Shown: positions 45,691 through 58,800 of the stretch, piece after piece
Numbering within the stretch: the stretch's first letter is position 1
How the letters are laid out: each line of letters starts with the position of its first letter
Assembly: GCF_000247695.1 (NCBI RefSeq)
Contig: NW_004624784.1
Span: 15,198,263 to 15,262,262 of the forward strand
Direction of reading: 5' to 3'
From: Heterocephalus glaber
Taxonomy: Eukaryota > Chordata > Mammalia > Rodentia > Bathyergidae
DNA: 64,000 nucleotides
Position numbers and translations under genes: made by a program
The notes under the pieces: model-generated
Database searches by the model: none
What the model saw: only the letters and a program-made list of their open reading frames with translations
Told to the model about the DNA's origin: nothing

Positions 45691-47584
45691 CATTCCTGAC
45701 AAACTCCACAGGCATCCTCCTGCACATTAACACTTGCAAACCACTGCCCAGAGAATTCTGGGAAAGGAAGAGATAAATGCTCTCTCCAACTTCAAAACTT
45801 GGAAAAAATAAGACCCCAGAGTCCAACACCCTTGTTAAAGGCACCACACAGTTATTAAATAGATAGCTGTGGTCATCAAGAGAAATGGTAAGCACACAGA
45901 AGCCAGCATGGTTTCACTAAGCATGAGCCAAGTCCAAATGAATTCATTTATTTTACTGAAAACAAGATTGGACCCTAGAATCTACAGTATGGTGAACATT
46001 TCCTAACATTCATTCCACCTTTTCTCCACTGGAGATCGGCTCAATTTGGGGCAGGTCTTAGCAAATTGAACCTATGAGACAGGAGGCAGATTTGGTTAAG
46101 GATTTGGAAAAAGATAATGCAATCTCCCTCTTCTTGGATGAGAAGAAAGAAGTATGTTGCTCAATTACTCTGGTAGCCACTTTCTGAGCCTGAATGAACC
46201 AGATTTAAGATTACTCTAATGTAATAATAAACAACAGGTGAATAGAACCTGAGTCTTTGATGACATTGTTGAGCTACTGGATTGACCAGCCTTGAAGCTG
46301 CATCTACCTCTGGGCTTCTCATTATGGGAAACCATCAGCTTCCTTATTGTTTAAACAAGTTTGATTTGGGATTTTTTTTACCTGCAGGAAGAAATATCCT
46401 AACAAATACAAGCAGAATGCCTGGAGATATAATGCTGAATTTCAATATCAGAAGGTTATTTGACTACAATTTTTAAGATACCCTTGTAAGCAAAATGGAG
46501 AAACCAGGGCTATGTGTCATTAAGTAGATTCACACTGGTAGCTCTAAAACTTTACCAGAAGTCAGGTGCAACGAGCCCGGTGGTATCTCTTTAAGAAAGC
46601 CAGGTGCATGCTCAGAACAGTTAGGTGTTTGTACCTTTAAGAGGAGCCTCAAGGCATCAGGAGTCAATATTCTGGAGTTTGTTTGGACATTGGCTGAAAT
46701 TCCTAATTTGTGTGTGCATATTCTTAAGCTGGATGCTTGTCTCAAACTGCCCTTGTAAACACTTGTCTAACCTGCAGGTGTTTGGAGACTAAGTGCCAGC
46801 ACCTTGCCTCCTGCAGGCCCAAGACTCTCAAGTTCAGCATTTCCCTCTCAATCTTGCCCTTTTCTCCTGGATTGGAATTGAGCTTTGCCCTTAGATTCTG
46901 CAGAAGGGACCCTGGTATGTCCTTAGTCTTAGTCCAAATATGTAGCTGTGATTGGCCTTTGACACTAGAACCAGAGTCATTCTTCATAGGCCAGTGCCAC
47001 CAGATAGGAAGTCTCTAGTGGGTGGGACAGATTCAGCCCTCAAATCCTGGCCGGGTTTTGATCACCTACTAGGCATGGAAAGCCTGCTCAGCCAATTTGC
47101 AAATGTCTCAGAGCTGCAAGGCTAGCTAAAGTCTTGGCTGACAAACTGTAACTTCAAAACAATTTTATAAGTAGCTAAGAGCATATTTTTAAATCTCAAC
47201 TACCGAAGTAGCTTACAGCAGTTTATGTTAAAAAGTGGGCTAACTGAAACCAAACAAGAAACTCCAAGTTCACTTGAAACAGTCAATGATACAATGTTGC
47301 TGCCTGAAAAGCCAATGGAGTCCTATGAAACATACTGAAACTGTGGTATTGAAGCAGGAAAGGTGATATCCCTTGAGAATTTCTTTGGAGGCCCATAGTT
47401 GGAATAGGTCATCCAAGGGGCATCAAAGGAGAGGGACAAGGGCACAGGGAGAAGGTTCTGCAAAGTTCCAGAGCTCAGCCCTGCGATCAATCAGCAGCAC
47501 TTATAGAAGAGCACAGAGTTCAGCCTATTTCAATGAAAAATGTCCTATACCATGTAATTTAAGTTAGTATGACTTCAAAAATGC
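45691..47584. other. Unclassified non-coding stretch
   Basis: No repeat family recognised with confidence; 46480-46850 has an LTR-like feel but no terminal motifs I trust. Confidence 0.3.
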
Positions 47585-47830
47585 AGGGCTATAAAGTCAG
47601 ATAGTTCCAGGTTCAAATCCTAGCTCTGCTACATGCTAAATGCATCACCACAGACAGGAAAATTTCTCCAAGGCTCAATTTAAGCCTTTGTAAAATGGAG
47701 ATATGAATGTCTACCTCATTGGAATATTTGAGATAGTCTACTTAAAGAACTTAGCATAGTACCAGACACAGAGGCAGTGGTCAGTAATCTGTAATTATTA
47801 TCATCATCATCATAAGTAATAATGACCAAA
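47585..47830 (+). mobile_element. MIR SINE
   Basis: GTTCCAGGTTCAAATCCTAGCTCTG (47604-47628), CCTTTGTAAAATGGAGATATG and ACTTAGCATAGTACCAGACAC (47750-47770) give plus-sense MIR. A short (ATC)n tail follows at 47798-47813. Confidence 0.85.
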
Positions 47831-48894
47831 TGGGATTTCAAGTAAGGTAGCAGGTCCCCTATCTTTGGAGTGTTAAGCAGAGGCTGTATGTCACTGTATC
47901 AGGAATGCAGACAGCATTTATATGCTCTGGGTTAGAGGTTGAATAACTGATTCCTGGTCAGGGCAGGGATAGTAATTTATTAATAGGACTGAATTCCCTG
48001 CTGGCCTGAGGGCCCAGAAATTTCACTGTCTGAATTACTGCCTGCATCTGCAGTGTGTGTGCGCCTGCAGGCATCCATGTTTATCTCTGTGTGTGCATGC
48101 ATAGCAGTGTGTGCACACATGTTTGCACAGAACTGTGCCCCTCTCACTGGGACATCAATCACCATGTGTGAAAACATTTAATGGAATAATAGAAAGACAG
48201 ATTCTGACATGACCCAGGTCCATGTTCATCTCAGCTTCTCTGCCAGGTCTACCCACAGGAGATATTTCCCTTAGTTGATTTCTGTAATGTCTGCACTTGG
48301 AGGGAAAGCTTATCGATAAGGTCCTCAGCCCTGTTGATTCTTTTCAGCAGCTGAGGGTCAGGCTTGTGGGTTGGGATTTGATAGCTGTGGTTAGCATCCT
48401 GCCCAGGGCTGCCCCTTCCAAAACAAATTCTTTAAGCAACTGGAATTTGGCCTCTGCTTCATTAGATTCCCTTTCTAGGCTTTTTGTACTCTTGAGAAAG
48501 CTTTTTCTTCCTTTTATCAGAGGCATCTTATGTCTAACTATTCTATTACCACCCTTTTCCAGGAGGAAAAACATTGGACAAATGGGTTGGTTCTGAGCAC
48601 TTGATATTACCAGGAGCCAAGCCTATCACCAGCAAACAAGGAGAAAATTAGAAGCAAAAACCGACTAAGTATGAAAAAGTATGTTAGTGTCTATGCAGAG
48701 GTCAAGATGGAGAACAGAAGGCAAGTGGTCAATTCCATCTCACCAAAGGCCCAATCTCTAGATTCATTTCTATCTCTATAAGGAAAAGTGTAGGAATGCT
48801 GGTCCTATGGTAACTAGAATGTGGCAAAAATATCACAGGAAACGAGGCATTCCTGGGATACTGCCCATCATCCATGTGGGTAATTGTCTAATAA
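47831..48894. other. Unclassified non-coding stretch
   Basis: An imperfect TG-rich patch lies at about 48049-48125. Otherwise no repeat or gene is recognised. Confidence 0.35.
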
Positions 48895-49120
48895 AAACTC
48901 TGAACATTTTGCAGAAAGCTTCTCCAATCTTCTCTCAGCTGGCATCTCACAGCAACCGGTGACAGTGCTATCATTGTCTCCTTTTGCAGACAAGAAGCCC
49001 AGGGCTCTGGGAGATTATATGACTGGTCACCAGTTAGGCTGTGTCAGAGCCAAAGCTTCAATCCAGGTCCTCCATTTCAGATTCTGTGTCCTTTCCAGCA
49101 CATCTGCTCTCATGGAAGCT
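48895..49120 (+). mobile_element. MIR SINE
   Basis: ATTGTCTCCTTTTGCAGACAAG (48973) followed by CCAGTTAGGCTGTGTCAGAGC (49030) and CAATCCAGGTCCTCC gives the plus-sense MIR 3' half. Confidence 0.7.
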
Positions 49121-50879
49121 GGCAGGGATGGGCTCTGGCCCTGCTAGCTCATCTCACGTTGTGATTGTGTTCTTTCTACCTATCTGCCCTCGCCTCCGGG
49201 TAAATGGCTTGAGGGTACCTGAATGGCATTTTGTTTGGCTAGACTGTGGTTGTTGGCACCATGCACATCCTCTGGAGGGCTTATTTTGCCCACCATAGTT
49301 CCTCATTTTGTGTCCCACCTCCTAGACAGCCAGTTTCCCTTTGGAATTCCATCTGGGGTGGCAATGGCCCCTGCAGGCTGGCCAAGCAGCAGGCTGGCTG
49401 CTGCTCCCCAGAGCAAGCCTGGCAGGTTAGCTGATGTGGGCAGCCCAGGACAGTTCCTTCTGCTTTTGAATTATCTAGTCCTGCTGCCATGGGGTCCTTT
49501 ATAAACTCTTCTCTACTTATTGTTGTTATTACTATTGATCCATCCTCTAAATAGCAGAAGTCCCAAGGCTCAAGTTAAACCATCAATCACAATGATAATT
49601 CCTTTATTTGAAATGTTACTTCTGAGACTCTTTGGAGGCCTCTCAATACCCAAGAGAGGTGGAGACATTCTTCTCTAAGGGAAACTGAGGCACATAGAAA
49701 TGTGCAGGTTGGCCAGAGGTTCCTTGCTTCTGATACATTTCTTCCTTGCTCAACTCCTAATGTGTCCTCTCCTTTCCTGCTAAGGGATGCCCTGGTTGAG
49801 ATCCTCAGATTAGCTGAAGTTTCCCCAGGGCCCCATGAAGGCAGAGTGCCCTTCACTAGGGAATGTAGGGCTTCTCTTCCCTTAGGCTCAGGTGGCCCTG
49901 CCTGTCTTCCTTTGCACTCCAGCCTCAAAGGGGAGACAATGAGTAGCTTTTCTGTTTTCCTCCAACCCATCCCCCAGGTATGGAGATCTACTTTGCAAAA
50001 GCTGAATGTTTTTTGTAATGGAAGGTGGGGGGCTGGGGGTGGATGGAGCATCACAGATGCTTGCCTTTTCCATTCTGAGAACATTGGCAGGAGATGAGGA
50101 ATTGAGGTGGTACGTGGGTAACAAGCTTCCTTATATGCACAGAACAACGTGTCTTCCGGTGGGGGCACCATAACCTCTTGTGACAACCAGTGGAGAGTGG
50201 GTTCTCTTTTCATCAGGCCCACAGGCCAGCAGCAGCAGCACCATCCAGGCCCTTCTACTGTGGGATAGAAGCAAATGGGAAATGTGGGCAGTGCTAGTTA
50301 TGCAGCTTCCATAGTGTTTATAGTAGCAAGATCAGGACGGCTGTCCCAGGGGACAACCAATGAATATAGGTCTCCTCTTTAAAATAGTAGCTAACTCTTC
50401 CTGGCTTGTGTTTGTTTGGGGCTTAGGGGTGCTGGTGCCCCTTGTCAGCAGCCACACTCTCCTTTGTGCCCCACTTTTCTACTTCATGATGAGACATATG
50501 ACTTCACCTGTTGGCAGAAACAGGCATGAATCAAACCCCTGCTTCCAGTCTTCAGGCTCATAAAACCTGCCACCCTTTCAAGACAGGATGGCCCATGCCC
50601 TATTCATCTCTGGAGGGAGAGCAAGCACAGATGGGGCTGATGGATGGGAAGTTTAGAAAATGAAGTCTTGGAAATGGATAGAAGAATATGCAAGTGATGT
50701 ATCATGTGATTGCCTCTTGTCTACACCACAGTATACCAAAACTAACGAATGGCAGGCCTCTGCAGCTCGGGACCCTGGCCTTTCCCAGAGGACGGGGGTT
50801 TGCCTTGAGATCAGTATTTCCACAGCCTGAGCACTTATTTTCTACTTCAGTAGACCTAAAAATAAACTCTGATACTGAT
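49121..50879. other. Unclassified stretch holding the longest open frame of the window
   Basis: A 211-codon open frame runs on the minus strand at 49587-50222, with a 131-codon frame opposite it (49702-50097). The translated text has no recognised domain. A MIR-like piece (CTAAGGGAAACTGAGGCACATAG, 49676-49698) lies within its 3' part. I treat it as chance. Confidence 0.35.
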
Positions 50880-50889
50880 TTTTAAAAAA

Positions 50890-51130
50890 TATCTCTGCCA
50901 CCCACTCCCTGACTCTTCTTTAATTTCCATCCTGTAGACACTTGGCGTCCAAGCGTCCCTTGTAGAGGAGCGATGTATTACAGGATAAGCTGCCTCAGTG
51001 GCTCAGCGAATGAAAGGCTCATCCCCAGGGCTGTGTTACTGTGATATTAGCAAACTCTGATCTGCCACAGTCTGAACACCTCAGAGCCTCTGATATGATT
51101 ATCTCTGAGGTTCCTCCAACTCAGGCCAAA
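50890..51130. promoter_or_regulatory. Candidate regulatory block
   Basis: Repeat-free text with retained CpGs (TTGGCGTCCAAGCGTCC at 50942, GGAGCGATGTATTACAGG at 50967, CAGCGAATGAAAGG at 51004). An AT patch CTGATATGATTATCTCTGAGG (51089-51109) carries a GATA-like TTATCT. Conservation untested. Confidence 0.3.
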
Positions 51131-51556
51131 GAGAGGCTTTGAGGAGTTGCACACAGGGGTTAGAAGAAGTGGAGTAGCCTGGGAGGGGGGCTCAGCTTCA
51201 GCAGCCTCCCTTCCTCCACTGCACCCTGCACCTCTCCAGTTGGAGCCCTTCTGTCTTCTCACGTAGGAGCTGAATTTTCTCCCTCATCTCTGATCTTGGA
51301 GGCAGAGTAGGCATCTTCTTGGCTTCTCACTGCTCAGTTTCCTGCCAATACCTGTCCCTCCCCCTGAAAAACACCCCAATTTGAATCTCAAGGCAAAAGA
51401 TCTCACCACTTCCTTCCCCTCCTGGCTGTAGCCATTGCTGACCCCAGGCCTGCCCCCTCTTTCCTTGACTGTTTCAGCTCCTGGATCACTGTGACTTTCT
51501 CCAGTCCTCTCAAGCATCATTAGTAGAGACTCTTCCCACTTCCAGGCCCCTCAACA
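51131..51556. other. Unclassified non-coding stretch
   Basis: C/T-rich sequence; no repeat recognised before the L2 that follows. Confidence 0.3.
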
Positions 51557-53430
51557 TTTTTATTTGCTTTCCTCTGATGAGCTAAATCCCTGGCCCCTAA
51601 TGGTGAGCTTGTCTTTAACCCTCCCCCAGCCACTCACTCATGCTCTTGGCCTTGATCTTGTCATTACCAGCAATTTTAAAAACGTCTTTTTATTATCAGC
51701 AATTTTAATGTCTATTCTCTACATTCCCAATCTCAAGACCCCACATCAGTCTCTAGTTCACCTCAAGCATCACTTTCTGGCCCTGCTAGGACCTACAGCT
51801 GTGAATCCTGTCACTTTTCCACCCACCCTTTCTCATATCACAGTACAGCTCCTAAGCCAGCTGTGGTTCCCTGATCAATCATCATGATCTATCCATAGCA
51901 AATGCCCTCAACTCCCCTGTGCTCCTAAGCACTTAGCAAAGCCTCCCATCTGGTTAAACCCACCTTTCTTCCACTTGGTGGTTACACCTTGGTGACAGAA
52001 TGTGGCTGGAAAAGAAAACCCCCAGTACACTGACAATCTCACTTTAAATGTATGACCCTTAAATGCAGGTGGGCGTCAGTTACCTGGTGGCATCATTCAT
52101 CATTTCTCTGGTCCATCCATTCTCCTCCTTTTCCAGATGAGTGATCACAACTTTCCCTCTCCTCTGAACCTCCTACACCTCCCCCCGCATCTTCTTCTCC
52201 ACTGATAACCTTGCTTATAACTGAAAAAAATGGGAACAATAAAACACAATTTCCACAAACTCCTACAACTGCCCTTCCGCCCACAACTGTCTTTCACTCC
52301 TCTACTTCTCCCCTGATCTGTGGATGGACGGTTCTTGCTCCTGAGCAAGGTCACCCCCACCATGTCCTGTACAAAGTCCCACCCCTCTCACTTGCTCAAG
52401 GTCATTTCTGGCCAAGCTCCCAGCTCTGTTGGTATCATTCATTGTTCACCTTCTCCTAATCCACTCCTATAAGCATGCAAACCCAGTGTGCTTGTTCCAT
52501 CTTTAAAAAAGAAAGGAATAGAACCTTCTAGGACCACTTCCTCCTCCAGCTATCACAGCAGCCTCCTTTAGTGAGTGGTCACCCTCATCTTCTCCTATTC
52601 TTTTCTAGACCATTTAGGGTCTCACCCTGTTGACCATGTCTTCCACCATGCTAACTCAGTGGTGATTTCTTAGTACCTGTCTAACAGGACCTAGCAGCAG
52701 TATTTGACAATATTGGTCACTCCCTTCCTCTACAAGGGTCCAGGCCCCCACAGAATCGTGGGTTTGCTCTTTCTTCTGCTCCTGCCTCCTTTGCTGATTC
52801 CCCTCATCTCACCAGCACCTCGACACTGGGGGTACCCAGAGCTCAGCTTGCAAATCTATTATTTTTCCCTCCACACACAGCCCCTTGATAATCTCGTCCA
52901 AATGGCCTTAAACTCACATACAATCTATAATGGTGATGACACCAAATTTATATCTTCTCTGAACTTGAAACTCTTGTCATGTCATTCCCCTGCCTAAGCC
53001 CTTTACTGTTTCTTTCTTTTGCCTGAAGGATAAAGCCCAATTCCTGAATGGTTCAGAAAAGCTCCTTTATGTTCTGCCCCTTCTCATTATTTTCCATAAC
53101 AGTCTAGCCTTGACTTGTGTTCTCATGATCCTCTGATTCTGTAAAGCCACTGACCTCAGGCCTTTGCACAGCAGCTACTGTCCTCTCCCAAGGACGTCCA
53201 GCAGCACTCCCCCTCCTTGGTTTGGTTGACTACTTCTCTAGGTCTCGGGGTCCTCTGAGAAGCTGTCCCTGCCACTCCTTCCCAAGATGAGAGTAGATGC
53301 TCTTCCTAAAGCTCAGGTAGCTTCCTGTGCTCAGCTATCTAGAAATTATCAGTTTCCCATCCATCCGTGGGACTGTGGGAGTCTTGAGGGCAGATACTAT
53401 CCCACTGCTGAGTAACTCGTGGAAGATGCT
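51557..53430 (+). mobile_element. LINE L2, longest copy, decayed ORF2 to 3' end
   Basis: Plus-sense L2. Around 51635-51675 the frame reads THALGLDLVITSN, similar to the L2 endonuclease-to-RT linker. At 52689-52733 it reads DLAAVFDNIGHSLPL, matching the conserved L2 reverse transcriptase motif region. Downstream landmarks are CTTGTCATGTCATTCCCCTG (52973-52992), AGGCCTTTGCACAGCAGC (53158) and GTCTTGAGGGCAGATACT (53381-53398), near the 3' end. Stops and indels break the frame repeatedly. A short reverse ID-like scrap (ATGAGCTAAATCCCTGGCCCC, 51577-51597) lies near its left edge. Confidence 0.8.
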
Positions 53431-53930
53431 GCCTATTGCCTATGTACCATCTGGTCCCTACCAGCTCCCATAGTACAGCTCCAGCTTTGCTTGGGGTGGC
53501 AAGGTGCCCAACTGCCTCTCAGCCTTCTAATCGGGAGGGGTGGCCATTCAGCCAGTGTTTGCCAGTGGGGTACAGGCTGAGGGTGCCAGGAACAGCTTTG
53601 CCCTACTAAGATAATCAGTGCCATTTCTGCTTTCCTTCCCATGATACAAGGCCAGAAAGATCATGGTCATTTGTGATCACAAATAATAAGTCACATGTTA
53701 GGCAGGAATGAAGGGACTGAGGGAAGCTTGGACATCAATGGCATCATGGAGACTCTGACCTTAGACTCTGGATTCTGATGGTATGAAAACAAACCTCCTA
53801 CACTTTGGCTAATGCTATCCTTTTCTGTGACCCACTGCTGTGCACAATCCCAATGGGAACAAATCTCCATTGTTGACAGCCTCCTAGGACTCACCAACTG
53901 GATAGATTGCTCACTATTTTCAAAAGTACA
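53431..53930. other. Unclassified non-coding stretch
   Basis: Lies between two L2 pieces; no repeat or gene recognised. Confidence 0.3.
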
Positions 53931-53934
53931 CTGG

Positions 53935-54130
53935 GCTTTCGAACCTCTGCCTGGAATGCTCACCTTTCCTGCCCCCACCACCTCCTTTCACCTGTTGAAA
54001 GAACATTTCCCTTCCAATCCCAGTCTGAATTTCCCTTTTTAAGTTTCCCTGATCCCATCTATCCTGTATTTGCCTAGATTTATTAATGTTTATCATCTTT
54101 CTGTTGTTGAAGCCACTATGACTGGTGTAA
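53935..54130 (+). mobile_element. L2 3' fragment
   Basis: CTCTGCCTGGAATGCTCACC (53944-53963) is a strong L2 landmark, followed by CATTTCCCTTCCAATCCCAG. Confidence 0.7.
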
Positions 54131-55849
54131 TAGTTACTCACAGGCCTGCTGGAAAGGCCTGGAAATCAGGTCAATATGTTTATTTACCTTCCTTCCCCAT
54201 ACTCCCACACCAACCCTCCCAGAGTCTAAAACACTCCTTTACATTTTATAGATAGTTGGTAAATATTTTTTGTTATATTTGGATGAAAGTCATGGCTATC
54301 CAATGGCCTGACCCACCTTGTCTTGCAAATGCTTCCTGACCATGTCTTCCTGCCTCAGCTCTCTTTCAGTGACAGTGTATTTTTCCCTGTCTTAGTTTTG
54401 TTGCCTATAAATATGTTGAAAGCTCAAGTTTAGCCTAAATCACATCTAAATCTGTTTCTACTCATTCCCAAGGTACTGGGAGAAAGCATGTGTGCATCAA
54501 ACGCTGGATTTCAGCCTAAGCTGATGATGGCTAGTGGCAGTGATGGTGTAACTTCCCTTTGAAGGAAGGTGGGGCCTGCCTCCCTTTCTCTCTGAAGGCT
54601 GTCCAAACATATAAGCTGGCTTTCAGAGTCTGGGTTCCCCATCCCATGCAGAGATTCCAGAAGTGCTCTAGAGGCCTGGCTTTTATTTCTTACAGCAGAT
54701 TTCCTAGAGTTCATCCAAGTTCTTGGTGGCACAGGCTCTGCTCCCCCACACCCGTGCCACTCTTCTCCAGATCTCTCTTCTTTGATCTGCTTCCTTTTGG
54801 TCCCTTCTTTTCCCAGGTATGAGGGAGCTTCCCATTTGGGAGCAGATTAACTTTGGGGTTCCCTAAAGAACTGTCTCTATAAATGTAATTCAGGACAGAC
54901 TGAAGTCTCAGGACTTCATCCTTTAGAGCTCAAGTCAGGAAATAGTCTTCAGGAAAGAGAAGCATTTGGCCAATGAGTTTGGGTAAGCATCTATACCCAT
55001 TGTTTTTGGAAACAAGCCCACAGATTGATTGAACGGAGGAACTCAGAGATCATCTCACTAAGGGACCACATCTCAGGTGCACAAACACCAAAAAGGTGAC
55101 GTCATTGAGCACTGTGGAGTTTAGATAATACATGACAACTGACACCCTGTAATGTTGGAAATTGCCTCCACCTTTATTCTCTGGAGCATAGAGCCCAAAG
55201 CAAAAGTGTATGTGCCATGATTTTACTAAACGTTCAAAAGTAAGCAAGAGGGGTGAAGAAGGGGAAGATGGAGAGACAATAGGAAAGACTTCCTGCTCAG
55301 TCCTGTGGAACCACCCCTAAGAAGCTACAGTAATGTCTGTTAAAGGGGAGGAAGAAGGAAGACCTGTCTACCAGCTCCAATATCTCATTTGTTGAGGGTA
55401 GGCCTCACTGAGCACTACCTTTCCTTCACTTCTGGACTGTAAGCCACAAGAGCCAAAATATGTCCCTCGGCATCTCCTGTCTTGGTGTCCACAGTTCAGG
55501 ACAGAGGCATACAAGAGGCAAGTCAGACCCAAGGCCTGGCTTCCATGCACCACTCCCATTGCTGTCACAGAGTAAGAGATGGGAAGGTCCAGGGCCCTGA
55601 ATCAATGCCTGAAGGATGTTTGAGACAATCCACCCCAGCACCACTTCATTCCACTCTGACTTCCCAACATGCCTGATGCTCAAAATATAAAGCAAGGCCA
55701 TTTTGTGAATGAAGAACTTCTTTTCTGAAGGGGGAGGTATAGGCACACAGTTCCCATCAAGATGGTAGCCAGTATAATTTCAAAGGGTCTTAAGGCAAGA
55801 GGATTAGTGAAACTGGCTGCAGGCTCCCCATGAGCACCTGATCCTGGGC
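54131..55849. other. Unclassified stretch left of the ERVL remnant
   Basis: The part 55260-55849 may hold the 3' end or LTR of the ERVL, but I see no terminal motifs. The rest is unrecognised. Confidence 0.3.
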
Positions 55850-58800
55850 TGTATTTTAGTCACCACTTTCTTTCTCCTCCCTCCTACCTCCATCCTAGAG
55901 TTTCCTCAACCCTAGCCAGCATGTTGGCTGGTGTGGGCTGATTGTCTTTTGAGACCTGGCCTTTTATCCCTGAAAAACATCTATTCCTAGCAGCCCTGCT
56001 CTTGGTGAGTTGTGGTCATTGTTACAGAAACACCAAGAGATGCCCCAGGGATTCTTCTGAGTTCAACACTCTTCCGCCTGGCCACATTTTCAGCAACAAT
56101 GACGCTAGGTTCTCATGGCAGTTGGAGTGATCACTTGCCATCACAGTGACTGTTTTCTTTATTTGATGGTCCACTGTCATGAAGACTCCACATTGTCTAC
56201 AGTGTCTTTGTGACTTCAAGTTCAGTACACTTTCACTTTGTTCTCTGGCAGAAACATTAATCACCTGGGAATCAGGACCTCTAACCTGGCAGAGCCTATG
56301 TTCACCAGAAAAAGAGGCGCAGGTTTTTCAAATGGGGTCAGTGACAATAGTGAGAGGGGAAATCTCCCCTCTACTCCTAGATTCCCAGTGCTGCGTGTTC
56401 TATCTGTAGAAGATGGAGCACAGTGTGTGGGTCACTATTTTAGCACATACTATAATCTGGAGGACAAGATCACAAAATACAGGGTACTGTCCCTGAACTA
56501 GTGGCTTAGCTTAAAAGGACATGACAACATTATCTTGGGCTGCTGTTTCAGGGTGATGGGGTTCCATGACCGTGTCCCTATTAGTACACCTCTTTGGATG
56601 AGTAGTTTTTCGTATGGGGTATTTTGCCGACAATCAGGTACATCTATTTTGCACATCCACAGATGCTGGTACTAGTGGAGGGTCTGTAGGAAGGAGCATG
56701 CAGATCTATGTCAAGGGTAATGTTCATGCTGGTGTTGATGAATTTTTGCCCCGCCCCCTGAGTTAAAGGGATTGGTACAATTAGCACACTACCAGTGGCT
56801 GGCTAGTCTCTTTGCAGACTGATGCTGTGTTAAGGGCTTAGTGTCACTCTCTGCTGCTGACTCTTTGCGTATTCAGCTGTGACGGTTATGAGATCAGTCT
56901 TGGCAAGAGAGAGTACATGCTGCTGCCCCATGCACATTTCCCATCCCATCACCACAGCCACTCCGAACCTGCACAAAGCTGCTGATTAGAGAGGCTAGCT
57001 GACATTCCCAGAATGAGTTATTCTGTCTACCTGACTGGCAAGAACCTCCTCCACCATGGATGCTTCTGGTGGCATTAATGGGCGACAAGAGATCTGCATG
57101 CTTTTTCCACATTGAGTAGTCCATCAGTCCATTTGCATACCTCTTTTCGAGGCTTTCTTGCCCATAATCTTGCAATCTAATTCTTCCTAAGCTCCTAATT
57201 TAGCAGCCAGGCACACAGTCTTGTTTCAGGCCACATTTCTCTCTACATGAAGTAAACAACCAAGTGTCTTGCTCATGAACACTGACAGGACTTTCCATCA
57301 CCACTGACTTTAGAGCCACTTTCTGTTATCACTAACTTATTGGGCTGACCTGTTTGTTATTCAAACTCAAATTCTTGCCCTTTATGTTGGTCATACATAC
57401 TAGGGAATTACAGGTGTGGGATGAAGGAGAAAGGTTAGTTCAATGAAGTCAATGACATGGGGACCTGTTCATCTCTTTATCTGGGCCTTTTGTTTCCACT
57501 TGGGCCTCTTTCTGAATATATTATTTCCATCAGATGATGGACTCTGTCCTCTTGATTCCATGACTCAGTGGGTCTGAGAAGAAGCCAGCCTTGATGAGAA
57601 GCTTGGGGCTCACAGTCACTTGGTGTTGTGTGGGGGTCCTTCTCTGCCAGGGCTCATGAGTGGACCAAAAGGAGCTTCAGAAGGTGCAGCCTTGCTCCAG
57701 AACCTGGGGAGTATGTGCTGTAGCTCCCCTACTGAGGCTTTGCCAAAGACTGCTCCTGTGGGTTTATCTACCCCATATGCTCTTGGGCCCTCTGATATGC
57801 AGAAATACTAGTGCCAAGGCAGCTGACACCTGGGGCTAAGCCCCCTGCAGATCCCTCTTTTTATTTACTTGCCTTTCTCGTCATTCAAAAAATAGGCCAG
57901 AGCAGTATTTCCAGATATCTATAGACTGTTGTAAAAATTCCACAGACCTGCTACATTCTGTGCCTCCCCCCCCCACCACCACCCACTGTGTCCTAAAGTG
58001 CTCCAGACCACAAGGCCCCTAAAGACACCACCAATGTGGCAGGGGCCAGATTGCTGTGTGGTTATCTCCCATCTCTGGTTTATCCAGATCTTACTAGAAC
58101 ACTCAGTGTATTCCATCTTGTGCTCCCCAGGTGCACTTTGCATGATGTCATCAATGCAGTAAACCAATGTGATGTGCAGCACAATTCAGGATGCTTGCAG
58201 TCCTTCTGGATGGCACTGTGATGAAGAACAAGAGAATGAATGTAGCCCTGGAGGGAGACAGCAAATATGTCCCCGCCACATGAAGATGAACTGCTTTTGA
58301 TCTTCCCAATGGATGAGAAAAAAGGCATTTGCTTGATCAATTACCTCATATGGAAACCAGAGGCCATTTGACCTTCTCTAGTGAAATGACCACATCTGGC
58401 ATGGAAGTCACAATCAGGGTTGCCACCTAGTGTAGTTTATGCTTCTCCACAGGCATTGCTGTGATCAATTCGGTATTAGCTGGGCCAGAATTGTGACCTA
58501 AACGAGGGGGAGGGTAGCACTACTCTACAACCTCTAAGTTTATAACTTATAACAATTGCACTAATCTCTGCAATGTCTCCCAGAATGTGCCAATAATTCC
58601 TCCGATTTATTATCTTGTCTGAGCAGGAGGGTACTTTTCAGGCCTCCCATTTGGCCCATCTAACCATAATGGCTCTTTATTCATAGGTTGTGCAACCAAA
58701 TGGGAGAGTTGTGCTGGCTCCTTAGTATTTCTATCTCAATCACACACTTAGACACTGGAAAGGTAACCATAGGGTAACCACAGGGCCATGGGCCCACTGC

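Noticed and set aside
49587..50222. 211-codon open frame on the minus strand, the longest in the window
   Set aside because: No recognisable domain or codon character, overlapped by a 131-codon frame on the other strand, and it runs through MIR-like sequence. In GC-moderate mammalian DNA one frame of this length in 64 kb is not surprising.
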